NCBI GenBank assembly: GCA_036345935.2
Contig: JADWOT020000001.1
Span: 15,469,053-15,533,052 of the forward strand
Direction: 5' to 3'
DNA from: Taenia hydatigena
Taxonomy: Eukaryota > Platyhelminthes > Cestoda > Cyclophyllidea > Taeniidae
DNA: 64,000 nucleotides
Below, one piece after another: positions 1 to 12,253 of the stretch. The position numbers and the translations under genes are program-made. A model generated the notes under the pieces. The model did no database searches, was not told the origin of the DNA, and worked only from the letters and a program-made list of their open reading frames with translations. Position 1 is the stretch's first letter; each line of letters starts with the position of its first letter.

Positions 1-1993
1 GGCTTCAGAGCTAATTTCGCAGACGGGACTTCTGCTGACTATCTCGCGTGTTTATAGGCGGAGGTTGAAATGCTAGTCTAAAAGCGGATTCGTAAAAGAG
101 GGCACGAAATCCGAGGTTGCTTACATTCTCAACGCCTTCATGCAGTTATGGGTATAAAACTCCGACTACTGCCACCTCCGTTGTTCATACCCTTTTTGCA
201 GAGCACAGAACTAGGATAGGTGCCGAAGGTAGACGTCATTCTCAGCCTATCTGTTATGAATAGTCGGCGGTTCATCCATCCATAGCATATGCACTTCCTC
301 CACACTGCTAAATGTAGTCGCAAACAGCTTTAAAAAAGGAATTCTAATCCTGCTGTACGGTAGCTTCTTCGTCCCATTCATAGTTTAATGAAGTTTTCCA
401 GTGCCCACTAGTGGCTTTGCACCACGAACATTACAGGATGACTGATTGAACATTTCGTCTGACGAAGTCACAATGTGATGAGCAGGGAGGCAACACTACA
501 TCCACTCCAAAAACTTGTAAGTGACTGACAATGGCTGAGGGGAAGAGTTTGTATTTCAGTCTTGTCGACTTTCCATGCACCTGATCATTCACGACATGGT
601 AATCGTTAGTTGCGAGGAGCACAGCAACATCAGATAACAAAGTTAGCGTCGTCAGCTAGAGCTTTCTAGATTGCACACCATCAGACGCAAGGTAAATTCA
701 TCTCTTTGTTGATTCCTACCAGGCATGACGCTTCCCTGCCCAGCCACGTATGGATAAAGATACAAATATATTGTGTGTCGTTAAAACTGATCGCAGGGCA
801 AAAGTTTGGACCTGGTCTGCTTCTCCAGCACTAAAACATGGTTGCCTGATAGCAGTGACAAAAGCTAGCGTTTTGCGATTTGCATATACAGACCTGTCGA
901 GTGTTGGTAAACATTACACTTCCTAGATTCTGCTAAAGCCATCAACGAAACAAGTGAATTAAAAAAACTGGCAACAATTGTTTTTGCGTTTTATCAACTT
1001 CAGGTTTAACATTGTTATCCCAAGCATGAATTCATTTGGAAACTCTCATTAATTTCACTTTACAAAGTGTGAAGAGGAAGGTGCGAAGTCGAACTGTATC
1101 AAGTTCACAAAAATAATGCACTCCCTTTAAAGGTCTAAGCGTGACTGATTTATCAGGTGGCATTTTCAAATTTTGTTGGCACACGCTACTACTGAAGTCA
1201 AGAGGGTCGAGCTGGTGCGGGGCTACCACTTGCACACATCAAGCTTAGAAGGCAGGACATCGAAAACTACTTCTAGTACCTCATTTGACTTTTGCATTGC
1301 AATTTGACATGCAATGTCAGTTTGGAATGGCAAACCAAATTATCAAGGTGTTTTACAAGTATATTCCCTTAAGACACACGGCATTACACCTTGGTCCCAT
1401 TGCATGGTTTGCTAAGCAATAGCAGGATAAACGGAGTCTGTTCGAGCGCTAGCAGAATCTACGAAGACACCTATGAAGGCCCCCATAGAAGCTACCCAAA
1501 GCATTCCCCACACAATCAGCAATAGATCTGCAGTTGCAAAGCATGAGATCGTTACCGACTCTAAACCATCTGTTTCTTCTCCTCGCATTTACCTTACTCC
1601 TCACCTTTACTGTCGCTGTGACAATTGGCTAGGCAGCGCCGACGCTAAAGACAGATCCCTTCAATGTGATCTAGGCCTTGATGAGATTGAAGAAGTAGTC
1701 AGGAATGTGGGTAAGAACAAAGTGTTTGGTGAAGGTGATGGGAGCGACGGTGTTTTTATGGCGGCTGGATCATGCTATCTTCCAGCAAATTATTCATGTT
1801 TTCATAACCATTACTCTAAAAGGGTTTGATGCTTTTCGTGTCCAAAATTCGTTGACTTCTTGCTTTTACTTTATTCTACACCACTGCATTCTGCAAAATG
1901 GCTGAACTAGTCTGCGTTGATCCATCTCCTTGTAGTGCAAGAATGCGGAAAGCCACAATGCTGCCTCGTGAACAAAATTACACTGATCCAGTT

Positions 1994-2967
1994 CACAACA
2001 AACAGAAAAATGGAGGAAATTGTGTCTTCACGTGGAAACATTCCTGAATTCTTAGCTAAGAAAGCTTCTTTTGGTTTCAGTATTGACCAATTGCTGTTAA
2101 GGTTATGGGATTCACCCTAGAGTGAAATCTTATTCCTAAATGAAAAGCTCAAATGTGGTAGCATGGCAAAAATAATGCATAATTCCATGCTTTGGCATTG
2201 CGGGATCCAGAGTATTTTGCATCATTCCTCTCGTCTGCACTAAAGCGATTTTTCCAGGTAAAATGTATTCCTCCAATCAGGTAAATGATGAATGAGTTGC
2301 ACCCAAACCGGTTGAAGACATGAGCAGACAATATTTGGACCGAATTCGAGAATACGACGAAAAGAAAGGAACCGGAGCTGTAGATATGTCTCAGAAGCTA
2401 CCCTACCTTGCAGTGTCAGCATGGACACCTTAAATGGCCGCAACAAAAACTGGAAGTCAATTCAGTAACGATGTATTACAATTGCAGTTAAAGAAGAGAG
2501 GTGGAAAGACAATGATGTCCCCAGAGTGTGTGATCATGCGGCTCAACCCCTCCATCTTAATCCTCTTCCTCCCTCCTTCCTTCATTTAAGCATGTCAAAC
2601 CACCTACGAGTGAGACAATAAACACTTCACTGATCCCCTTCCTCCCTACAATGTTATAAGTCAATCACAATTTTCCGCAGCTGATCTTATTACTCAGACG
2701 GTTGTCACCCCATTCTTTCCGTATGCTAACCATAAAAAACGGACTTTTTTCTTCTGCCTTTTCCGCAGCTGATCTTATCACCCAAACCAAAATCATCCCA
2801 TTCCTTTTGTATACCAATACAAAACAAACAAGTTTGCACACATTACACACACCTACCTTATCCCTTCTGTTCTTTATCGCATTTCTTAGTCTTTTGCTTT
2901 TTGCAGCAACAACCACAACACCTCACATCTGTTACCCACACTAAGATTACTCAACTGCTTCCCAGTT
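1994..2967. other. 974 bp segment present only in left arm
   Basis: The right arm joins directly across this point near 31,707. In the left arm about 974 bp lie between two short matching words (ccagtt at 1,988-1,993 and at 2,962-2,967). This is either an insertion in the left arm or a microhomology-type deletion in the right. The segment holds an 88 bp tandem duplication and pyrimidine-rich stretches. I recognise no transposase or reverse transcriptase motif. Confidence 0.8.
2671..2818 (+). repeat. Two-copy tandem repeat, period 88 bp
   Basis: The word ttttccgcagctgatcttat starts at 2,671 and again at 2,759. Similarity continues for about 60 bp in each copy (for example cccattctttccgta against cccattccttttgta). 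The repeat lies inside the segment found only in the left arm. Each copy begins with a pyrimidine tract ending in AG, resembling a splice acceptor, but no exon is evident. Confidence 0.75.
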
Positions 2968-4820
2968 TTATTCTATAACAGGGAATTTATTGCTGTACTC
3001 TAGCGCTCCCGTTTTAATACGTATTTTACTCTCCATATTTTCAGAAGCTCGCTTCAGACTAACTACATTTTCTTTGCCATCGCGACCCATCAGCGTGGTA
3101 TTATGATGTTGTCAAGGTCGTCGTCGTCTTCACTTTGTGCGGCATAACTCCACTACGAAGCAATACAAAGCAACATTAAGTCATTTTTAAGTAGATTGAA
3201 CGAATTGGATTGCCCAAAGTCCTCGTAGCCTGCGTCTACATGACTCCAGATCATCCCACAATGCAGCACTACATATTTACTTCAGGAATAATTTGCCCAA
3301 AACTCAACCACATACAGATGCAGAAGATGGGTTTTGGACCGCGTTTCTTGTTAGTCCCTAAGTTACAAATTTTGTACTCCTAAAAACATTTGTTATTCTT
3401 GCAGGTGGTGTCCTGAGATCACTTTCGTCCTGACAGATCTGACCCTATGGAAAAGCGCTCCAGGTTATTTCTGGTCTGATATTTCCATCGTATACACGTA
3501 GCACAATGTGCATCTATTAACCTTACTTCGTTTAAAGACCAATGCTGACGACTGAAGGAAAGTTTTAATGCCATGCCAATGGGGCAGCTGAAAGGTTAGC
3601 AGAGCAATGACTTTGAGCAAAGGCAAAAGAAACAAAGGACTGCAGATATATAAATTGATGCTATCGAAAGACTTTTGACAAACAGATCTCCTACCACAAT
3701 TGCCTCGTCTGGCCATTCCTTTCAGCATATCGCTCAAGTCCAAACAGTTGCCAAACGGTGATAATAGATACCACGTCTCCTTAACGGTGCCGCGTGCTGA
3801 CATGACAACACAACAGCATTTGGAGCAGGCTACGAGATTAATCAAACGGTGTGCAGCCTTCCCTTTCCACTTCTCCCTCACGCCCACCCAATCAACCACC
3901 CACGAGTTACACATTCTGCCCACTGTCAAGCCATTTTCAAGGCTAAGCAGCATCATGCCACTATTTTAAAAGTCTCATGACGCCTCCAAAATGCACTCAT
4001 TACCTGTGCTACCAGCGATTAGCTGCAACTCAACGAAATGAAAACAATTCTACACCTCCAGAGTCAAAATATACCGCACCTGCCATATAGCTATACAAAT
4101 GAGCTGCGGCTAGCAGAGCTTCGATCTGCAAAGGAACATCTCTATCACCCATTCATGCATACATACTGCAGTTTCCTCAGCTTTTCCCTTCCTCGAGGAC
4201 GAAAGGAGACGACATCATACTCGAGCAGAATAAATAGACGCATATTCAGCATACCACTCTGCAAAGGTACAACAACGATGCAATTAAGTGACCCCATCAC
4301 TAAAATCTGTCATTCAACAAACCACTGGCGCATCGCATAGTCCACTTCGCACTGTCCAGCACCGTCCTCCGTGCTCTCCTCGGTAAGGATGCTGCGTCGT
4401 CAGTCTCATCGTTCCCCATGATGTAAGCTAATTCCCCACGGGATAAAGAAATGTGCTAGTCATCACGCGTGTCCATGACCAGTAGAGGAAATATTGACCT
4501 AAAACGAAGAGCCCAACTCCTGTCAACAGTGCGCCGATAACTTGCGGACTAAACCTTGAACAGTAAGTGGGCAAGCAATTAGCAAATATGACAGTGGATC
4601 GTGCAAATAATCATGCTTACATAATAAAGCATCATAACCACGCTCCACACCTACTTCATGTCGGTAAGGGCAACAATACTTGAACATCTTTGAGTTAAAG
4701 AATGAACGAGTAAAACTAACCATTGTACGAAGAAAACAACATCAGATTCAACTTATCTAACATGCTTACCAAGTTGCAGGTGCGCCTTTGCTCCGCTCTC
4801 GCGCGGCAACCAAACTTCAC

Positions 4821-5042
4821 TCAGTCGCTCATAAGGCCTCCAAGCACAAAGCCGCGTCTCTTATCTTCTGCATGAATGAATAGACCACAATGAGCAAGAA
4901 AACTTTTGGCAGAATTGATTGACCGAATGGTTGCCGCACCGCAGATCTTGATGACAACGCGTTTAGAGGCACTCAGTGCAGCCTCAGTGGCTTCCCGTGC
5001 GTCGGCTTCAACGTCTACATTCTCTTTTGCCATTACCACCAA
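4821..5042 (-). pseudogene. Unrecognised frame shared by both arms, left copy
   Basis: A 73-codon frame opens at a TTG codon and is kept in the right arm at 29,341-29,562 with the same end (residues GGLMSD then stop). Eight of 73 residues differ. By my count there are about 6 synonymous and 11-12 non-synonymous changes, close to what drift alone would give. The frame continues upstream without a stop for about 30 codons here, while the right copy has a stop there. No family is recognised. I read it as a relic or chance frame, not a working gene. Confidence 0.3.
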
Positions 5043-8000
5043 CGCCGAAGGCGGATGTCGTTGGCAGCCTCGTGAGCCTGTGATGCCATTGAAAAGCGAC
5101 GCATAACCAGTGTTGAAAGTGCTAGCAGCAGAAGAGCGATTATTAGTCAGTAAGGCTGCTCACAGTCGTCATCCACCATCTCCACAATCTCGTCAAGTCA
5201 GTGAGCACACCATAAAAGCCAACAGCAACGCAATAAAAAAAATAATCGCTACACATCAAAGGTAGAGTAATACCACGCGACATTGTCGAAAAAGTCAATG
5301 TGCTATTAGGTGGCATTGCGTCTAAACATCCCATTGAGGTGGTAGACCATCTGCACTCAAAAGCCATAAAAAGTTCATTTCACTCCCATGATCGGTGAGC
5401 AGGAATAAATACGCTTGCAATCTACCTCAGTGTAAATCGCCGCCCCACGTGCCAATCTCCAATCGCATCACAAACGCAATTACATCAAGAACGTCGACGC
5501 AGCACCTGAGCTAATTCCGACCCCAACACTGGCTGTCTGCAAATTATTCAAACTCTGGTCAATTGAGTCTCAGGCCTACCCTTGACTAGACAGTCAACTT
5601 TAAAATGACTACTCGCAAGGGATCTAGCGGCGCATCCAGTCACCGTCTGTATCACATGCACGTGCCAAACCTAACGTCCAGCCGCCTTTCACCGACCACA
5701 TCATCCTCGTCATCAACTCCCATACGGTAAATAACAAACACCAACTACTTCACTTCCATGCACTCATATCACAGTGCACACTGATAAATCCAACACCTCC
5801 TCCTCCCCCTCCTCATAGATCTTGGATGCCACAATGCCACCCACATGCAACCGCCAAAGCATCTGAGCAGTGGAGATGACGATCTGCTTTACCTTGGAGA
5901 CAGACAGACACCAATAACTATTTATCAAGAAAGACTTCTCATGCCCACTTGAAAAGGTGGAAGTTGCAATCTACCAGTGACCTCCGTCAACTAATGACAC
6001 CGGGAATTAGTCACATTGTTTAGTATCAATGGCCTTGACTCACAAGTGCGCTGCCATCAGTCTGCAATAAAGTCGAATTCCATTTAAGTAATCATCTCAG
6101 GACCGCACTTCCGACCGGAAAGTCAGAAATCGACTAACTCACCTACCTACCACTACCACCTACACCACGAGCACATATTAACCCAACTTCGAGCGATACC
6201 TCGCCATTATGCTCCTCGCTTATCCCTCCTATACAAAAAAAAACAAAAGAATTCCACAAATGTGAAACTAAACATGGGATAGGCTGCATGTAACAAGCAG
6301 ACACTTTTATTAAATTCATTCAATATTTCATCCGGTAACAAAGCATCCCACCTGTTGGCTCTTAATCCTCCTTTGCGTTGCACATTCCGTCTGCTTCCCT
6401 CCCATGTCTGCCCACATCCTCCAGCGTATGCACTGCCTTCACCGGCACATCCTACTTCGTCAAAGCCTGCCGATCTTCACCAAACTTTTGGAAGCCAAAA
6501 ATAGTGCGTCAGCAATTGGTACATTCCCTTTGCAACCTCAAACAATTTACGACTAGAGAATGAAAGTACCACAACCGTATACCCACGCTAAATCCACTTT
6601 ACTTTTACCAAGACGCAACGCATGATTTCACTGACAATAAAGTAAGTTTTAGTTCTACAAGTCCACTGCCTACAAATCATTTCAAATTACCCCGTCAAAG
6701 TCCCACCAAAAGGAATCCAATTTAAACGAGACTTAAGAATTCTGGTCAGCTAATCTCAATGCATGAAAGTCCACTATGGCCTTCCAGACAAACAGTTCCA
6801 GATCTCCCAGAGCCCGTTCCTTTTTTTCTGGGTCAGAATCGGACACCTACTCATGTCGAAACCAAACCTACAAGTAAGTGGCTACTCAGGTCCTGCATGT
6901 ACGCTGCATTAAAAAAAGGCCAACACAACAAAGTACTAAGGTCTCCACCAGTGATATGGATGTTAACGAGTAATCATAATGCGAAGTGTCCCAAAAGCGC
7001 AATTCGATCTACCGACATCAGTATAAATAACAGCTTCGGCAATCCAGCTTTTGCTATGCACCAATTATGAAAACATTTGTAGATCGAGGGCAAAAGCAAA
7101 ACCCTGATCAAAAACGCGCACATTGAAAATATCAATGCATAAAACAGAACTATAACAATTCGTAAGTTAAGATTGCATTTCCTCACAAGCAAAGTTCAAC
7201 GTAGTGGTAGAGGCGGAATTCTTACTTGGTGTTGTTCAAAATACATCCACACCCATGACGAACGTTCTACCAAAACAAAGTAAGTGTCCGTCGATATAAG
7301 GGTCTACAACGTCTTCAATAAGAGCAAAAGTCATATACTAGGCACAGTTCCACCTGCATTCGACAAAAGGGGCCTCATTTGTCAAGATTTACCAGTATTA
7401 AAATAATAAGTCATTTGAAACATTGCCAGAACAACCTGAATTAATCGCTTGAACCACTGCGCGGCATAATAAATTAACGTGGTTCTGTGTTGCATTTGAA
7501 ACAAATAAACCACGACAGCGACTTCGTTTCCTTCGTGGTTAACTTGACAAATAGATGTATATATGACTAGCTAAATACGTAAATACAAATACTCCCAAAT
7601 AGGACTTAAAATGAATGCGAAAATTTAGTCGGCTTTCAACTTTTCCACAAAGCAGGCCCCACTAATCAGCAATTACCCCTATAAAACAACGAACTATCCG
7701 ACGCGAACAACAACCTTGGCTTCTCTCACGCGACTAGCTCCTTCACACGGCAAGCCAGGCACACCGAGCCGTAATAACACCGAATTCAACAACGCATTCG
7801 AACAAAATCGTCATAATACATAGAAAGAGGCAACCTCGCCTTACAGAATTATTCGCAATCCTTTAGAGCTATCCTTTAGGGCACTTTGAAGCACCATTGT
7901 AAAACTATTAGCACAATTAATTTTGCAGAAACCAGTAAACATGCTGACAGAGAAGACAACTAATTTGTTTCACTTGTCTCTCAGACCCTGTTGTAATATA

Positions 8001-9201
8001 GAATTTGCTAGCATCAGTATCTACAGATGACTAAGGCAAAGAAGTGTACATCTAGTGCAGATTTGTAAGTTTCGTGCGCGAGGTTAATAATAAGGAAGTG
8101 GGGTATGGCAAAATAAGCCTGAGTTCTGCTAGCGTTTTTAAATCTGTGTAATTTTATTCAACATGTTGACGGATTGAAGTTTTGAGGTTGGTAGCAATAA
8201 TTATTTTTAAACTTTGCCTTTCAATTAGCAAATCAACTTTACATTTGTCTAGCGGTGCATATGAAAGCTGGTGTTTGGTGGGATTGCCTTTGCTGTGCTT
8301 GGTTTGCACGTTGTGTTAAATGAAACAGATATGTAAGTATCATTAATAAAGACATTGTTATTTGTTTAATTTGCGTGTGTGCCGTAGTATAGACTGGCAT
8401 GAAAGTTTGGCTAGGGGTTTCTAGGTTCGCTGTGTTCTTTGTTTCCGCAGTGCCTGTGGTAAAATGCTCGAATTCCATTATCTGACTTAACTTAATAATA
8501 GTATCGGCAATGTCCTTTTGTGGCATAGAAGCTTTGTTGTAGTGTGGTCAAGTTCGCTAATGCTGTTAGGTGTAGGTTCTTTTCGGACTTTCTTGTTGGT
8601 TACGCACTTCATTAGTGCTCATGAAAAAAGCTTTCGAAATATTCCAGGCGATTAGAAGGTAACGTTTGAGGTCGCATAATAATTGTTCTTGAAAGGCATG
8701 ACGTTGAGACGAGGGGACCTTAGTCTTTTACGCTACATGTGTGGACAAATGTGTTGGAAGTTGGTAGCTAGTAAAACGATTGGAGGATGTGGTTCCCTGC
8801 GCCTCATTTTGGCCTCTAGCGCACCAGTGAATGCGAAAATGTGAGTTTGTGTTTGTTCTAGCAGTTAAGCGTGAAGGTCCGTTCGCACGAAACCGGTTCA
8901 TTGTACTTCCATCCCTTTGCTGCAGTTCAGATTACGTGTTACCTTTAATAAATGAATGTAGAAGTTCAACTTTTCAGAGACTTTGAAGATGTTATAACGC
9001 AACTCATGCACCTTTTTATTGAGTGAAGAAACGAATGGTAATTAAAAACGTTTGGCGCTGGGGTTAGAGGAGATGCACTATGATGTAGTCTCCGGAATAC
9101 CAACGCGTAAATTTTTACTGTTTCCGCCCTGTTATCTGATTTAAGCTTTTTATGTGAGGATTTGGGTTCGTCCTAGGCAAATCTCATCCTGCCAGCAGTA
9201 A

Positions 9202-9486
9202 TTGGTTAATGCTTTCTCAATTGCAAATGCCAAGAAGAACGTCCTTTCTGTACGCTATAGTGATTGGAGGGTAGAAAGAGCCTGCGCTCTTTCATCGTCC
9301 GCGTTGACAGCATGCAGTTTGATTCGACAGCCTTTCCATGAGGCGGTGGACTACAGTCTTATGGCAACGAGTACGTGTGTGAAGACGAACAATCAAAGGG
9401 CTGCTTTTTCGGTGCAACTCGAGATGTCAAATACTCGATCTCTTTCTCATCTCCCTGTTCAGCCGTGGGTGCAGCTGATGTTTTGA
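9202..9486 (+). other. Unrecognised 94-codon frame in left arm
   Basis: The frame begins at a TTG codon and ends at TGA. It has an equal-length partner on the minus strand at 25,022-25,306. About 12 of 285 bases differ, and roughly nine of these change the protein, so I see no sign of purifying selection. The opposite strand also carries a long frame here, which the right arm extends to 119 codons (24,943-25,302). The two strands cannot be told apart as coding. No family is recognised, so I treat this as shared open frame, not a gene call. Confidence 0.25.
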
Positions 9487-10645
9487 TGACTGTCGCCCAG
9501 TAGGAGCCGCAGTAAGTGTTTATCTCCCCTACCAACTTTGCACATTTGGTGTCCTGATTTTTCAAGTGAGCTGGATGTCAATTCCATATTGTTGCTTCCT
9601 TGTCGGGTCGTAATGATTGGCTGAATTAAAGGTAGTGTAGTAGGCGTAGAGGGTTTTGCGGTAAAAACATGCACTTGTTCTTTTTTTATGAATAAGTAAT
9701 CGGTGGCGATAGAATGATCAAACACTTGGACTGTGGTAAACCTGTTGAAAGTGGGATGGGCGAAGTCATGTTGCGTGGGCTAATCATCTCTTTTCTGTAG
9801 TGTGCTCTATGATTAGTTTACTTGGGCGCGTTTTCGGTCGTGGGTATATCTTGAGTCGAAAGAAAGCGAGGCGATACAACACGTGGGGTCGTAGCGTTTT
9901 CTCTCTTTCAAAATGTCGGTGACTTATTTTTAACATCATAATTTTATTTCCACTTCTTCCTTGTGGCTTCGTTGGGCTTTTGCGCAGTTGACGTTCGCAC
10001 ATGATTTCTTAAATCCCTTACGATCGTAACCTTTTAAAGATGAATGAAGTCACTAGGGTGATTATTGAACAGGAGCATTATTTGCTATCAACATCAGGCT
10101 GATGCACTAAATTGATACTTCTCTCTGACTACTGATTGTGGTGCGATTCGGCCAAGGTTTTTTACTCCGAGGTGAAGATGGCAACAAGATTTGTCAATTT
10201 CACTTTAGAAAAAAAAAACAGATTTTGTGTGTGTTAAGAGCGCAGCTCCTCCTAGTCGTCATGAGTGTTCAGTGTGGGGTTAGAAGTGGGCCTGGTGGGT
10301 CTACAGGAAAAGCGATGAATAAATGGGTATGGGCGATCCAGAGTGCTTTTGACGTCCATTTGGTTCCACCCTCTCTCATTAAGACTGAATTAAAAAACGC
10401 TGAATCCGACTGTCACGTAATGAGGAAGTAAAGTGCGAATGTTGTGACGCCGTGTGCCCTGAGTTCGGCGAAGTGTCTGCGTGATGTGAATTCTACACAG
10501 ATGTCGATTGCTCCATAATGCTTAAATTAGAATCGCTACTTTTTTGGTTGGTATTTTTGATGTTGTTCTCAGTTTTAAGTTTATGAGTGCTCTTTGTTGT
10601 CTCATTGTGAAATATTATCATCTGCTCAGTTGCTTCCTTCGCATA

Positions 10646-11010
10646 ATGCCTCCATGCTCCGTTAACCATTCATTCCCACTTCACTATGACCCTACTCTTC
10701 TTACCGACAAGGAACGTGATGCGGCAAAGGCAGTGATCGACAACGCATTGTTGAACCTACACCCTTCTACCACGTTGAGGCTGTTGCTGCAGCACTATCT
10801 TGGCGACCACGAACCCAGAGACGGCTGACGATCTCCTGGACAGCTCAGTCTCCTTCTCGTCCTCGTCGAACGTAACAGTGCAGGTTGCGTACAGTTAGGT
10901 GGTGAAAAGGCTACCTGGGCGGTGAAGGAAGTGAGGCTGACAGAAATGGGGAAGAGCCTTAATGGGGCCCGGGTCATCGCCACGGAATTGGAGTCGAGGG
11001 TGGCTGAGCT
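10646..11010 (+). pseudogene. Best-conserved block of the arms, possible exon relic (left)
   Basis: A frame starts with residues MPPCSVNHSFPLH and reaches a TGA at 10,826-10,828. It then continues in the same frame after the TGA through ATWAVKEVRLTEMGKSLNG to about 11,010. Its partner at about 23,505-23,871 (minus) keeps the same frame and the same TGA. The stretch of about 129 bases before the TGA has no difference between the arms, and the whole first part has only three differences in 183 bases. Elsewhere the arms differ by several percent. A diverged third copy of the second part lies near 59,040. I do not recognise the family. The shared TGA implies that any coding function was lost, or its exon structure changed, before the duplication. 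Confidence 0.35.
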
Positions 11011-11401
11011 GTTCCCTGCATTTGTAAGCTTTATCGCTCCCCTATTTATCCACTCACAACGCTAAATGCTTAGCTACTTCATAACAATTTGTATCCCTGT
11101 TCACGCAGTCATCCATCATTTGCCCTTCATCGTTTTATTTTTTTCGTTCACGTATCATATTTGTATTAATGCACTAAATATGGCTTCATTTGTAAACTCA
11201 ACGAATTTGGTTTCGCCTGTTCGATGTGCCGATGTGGTGGATTATGTTTCAAATTGTTTGACAGTGCTAATGGGTTGGTGGCGTGTTTTGAGATTGCCTG
11301 GAGATGATTGCAGATTGGAGGTCACGGTGCTGACGTGCACAGCGTCTCCATCGGTGAGGCGCGTGGTTGGGTTGCTGATGTTGGAGGAGGTTGATTTGTT
11401 C

Positions 11402-12253
11402 CAGGTGTGCTAAGGTACTGCCAACCCAGTCGACCCCGATGCAGTTGTCTAGTCTCTTAGACATATTAATGAGTTTGTTCCATTTGTAGACAACGCTAAC
11501 CGCAGACACTGAACGCGCGTCTAGCTGATCAGCAGATGAGGGCGAGTCAATAGGAAATCGTCTGGATTTGAAATATGCGCTCACCACTTTTGGGATTGTT
11601 TTGGGTGGCGAGGCTGAGATGAGTGCGTTTTGTGTGGAAGTGGAAGGTGAGATGTCAGTGTATGTGGCTTGGGACTGATCACGTACGTGCCTTTTTCACT
11701 GCTTTGGTCCCGTTTGTTTTTGCCCATCGTTTGCTTCGAATTCCGTCAAAGTGGGATTGACCTTGGTAGGGAATGGAAATTGACTGTTGGCTTTTTTGCG
11801 TTGAAAGGTTGTGACTAGCGTGTGCTTGCCACAATGTGCCTACAACTTGTCAATCATCGGCTATTATTTGCCCATTTTGAAGGATTTGTGTATTGCATTC
11901 TGAGAAAGCAAAGTGTTTAATCAGCTGTATTTTAAATCTCCGGAGAGAAGCTTTTTGTTAATTTCAGTCTCATGTTTAAGCCGTGGTGGTTGTAAAGACG
12001 AACCTCCAAATGCTTTCTGACCTGTATCGAATCACTGATAAATGCCAAGGTGGCTTTGGAACAGCTGACATTGCTCGCCATGTGCTGGCTTTGATGGTTG
12101 CTGAATTACCTTTTTCTCCTTTTGCGTTGCCATGTTGTGCTTTCTTCACTTGCTTCATTTGTTGGCGTCGAGTGTCCAAATGAGTGCACAGGCGACAGGT
12201 GCTTTTACAAGTTAGTAGATTGTGCTTTTGGAACTTCCCATGTACTGCATCTG
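11402..12253. other. 852 bp segment missing from right arm
   Basis: Matching positions jump by 852 between left 11,354 and 12,281, while the right arm is continuous near 23,075. The junction lies in a run of gtt/tgttg words in both arms, so microhomology is available. The diverged third copy at 59,040-59,660 runs straight through this boundary into the word gatgcagttgtctagtc, as the left arm does at 11,438. The ancestral state therefore contained at least the first part of the segment, and the right arm lost it. No gene is recognised inside. Confidence 0.8.

Noticed and set aside
10826..10988. Resemblance of SPGQLILL...VESNTAG and the following residues to RNA 3'-terminal phosphate cyclase-like proteins.
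   Set aside because: The match covers only a few residues and the flanking sequence does not follow that family.
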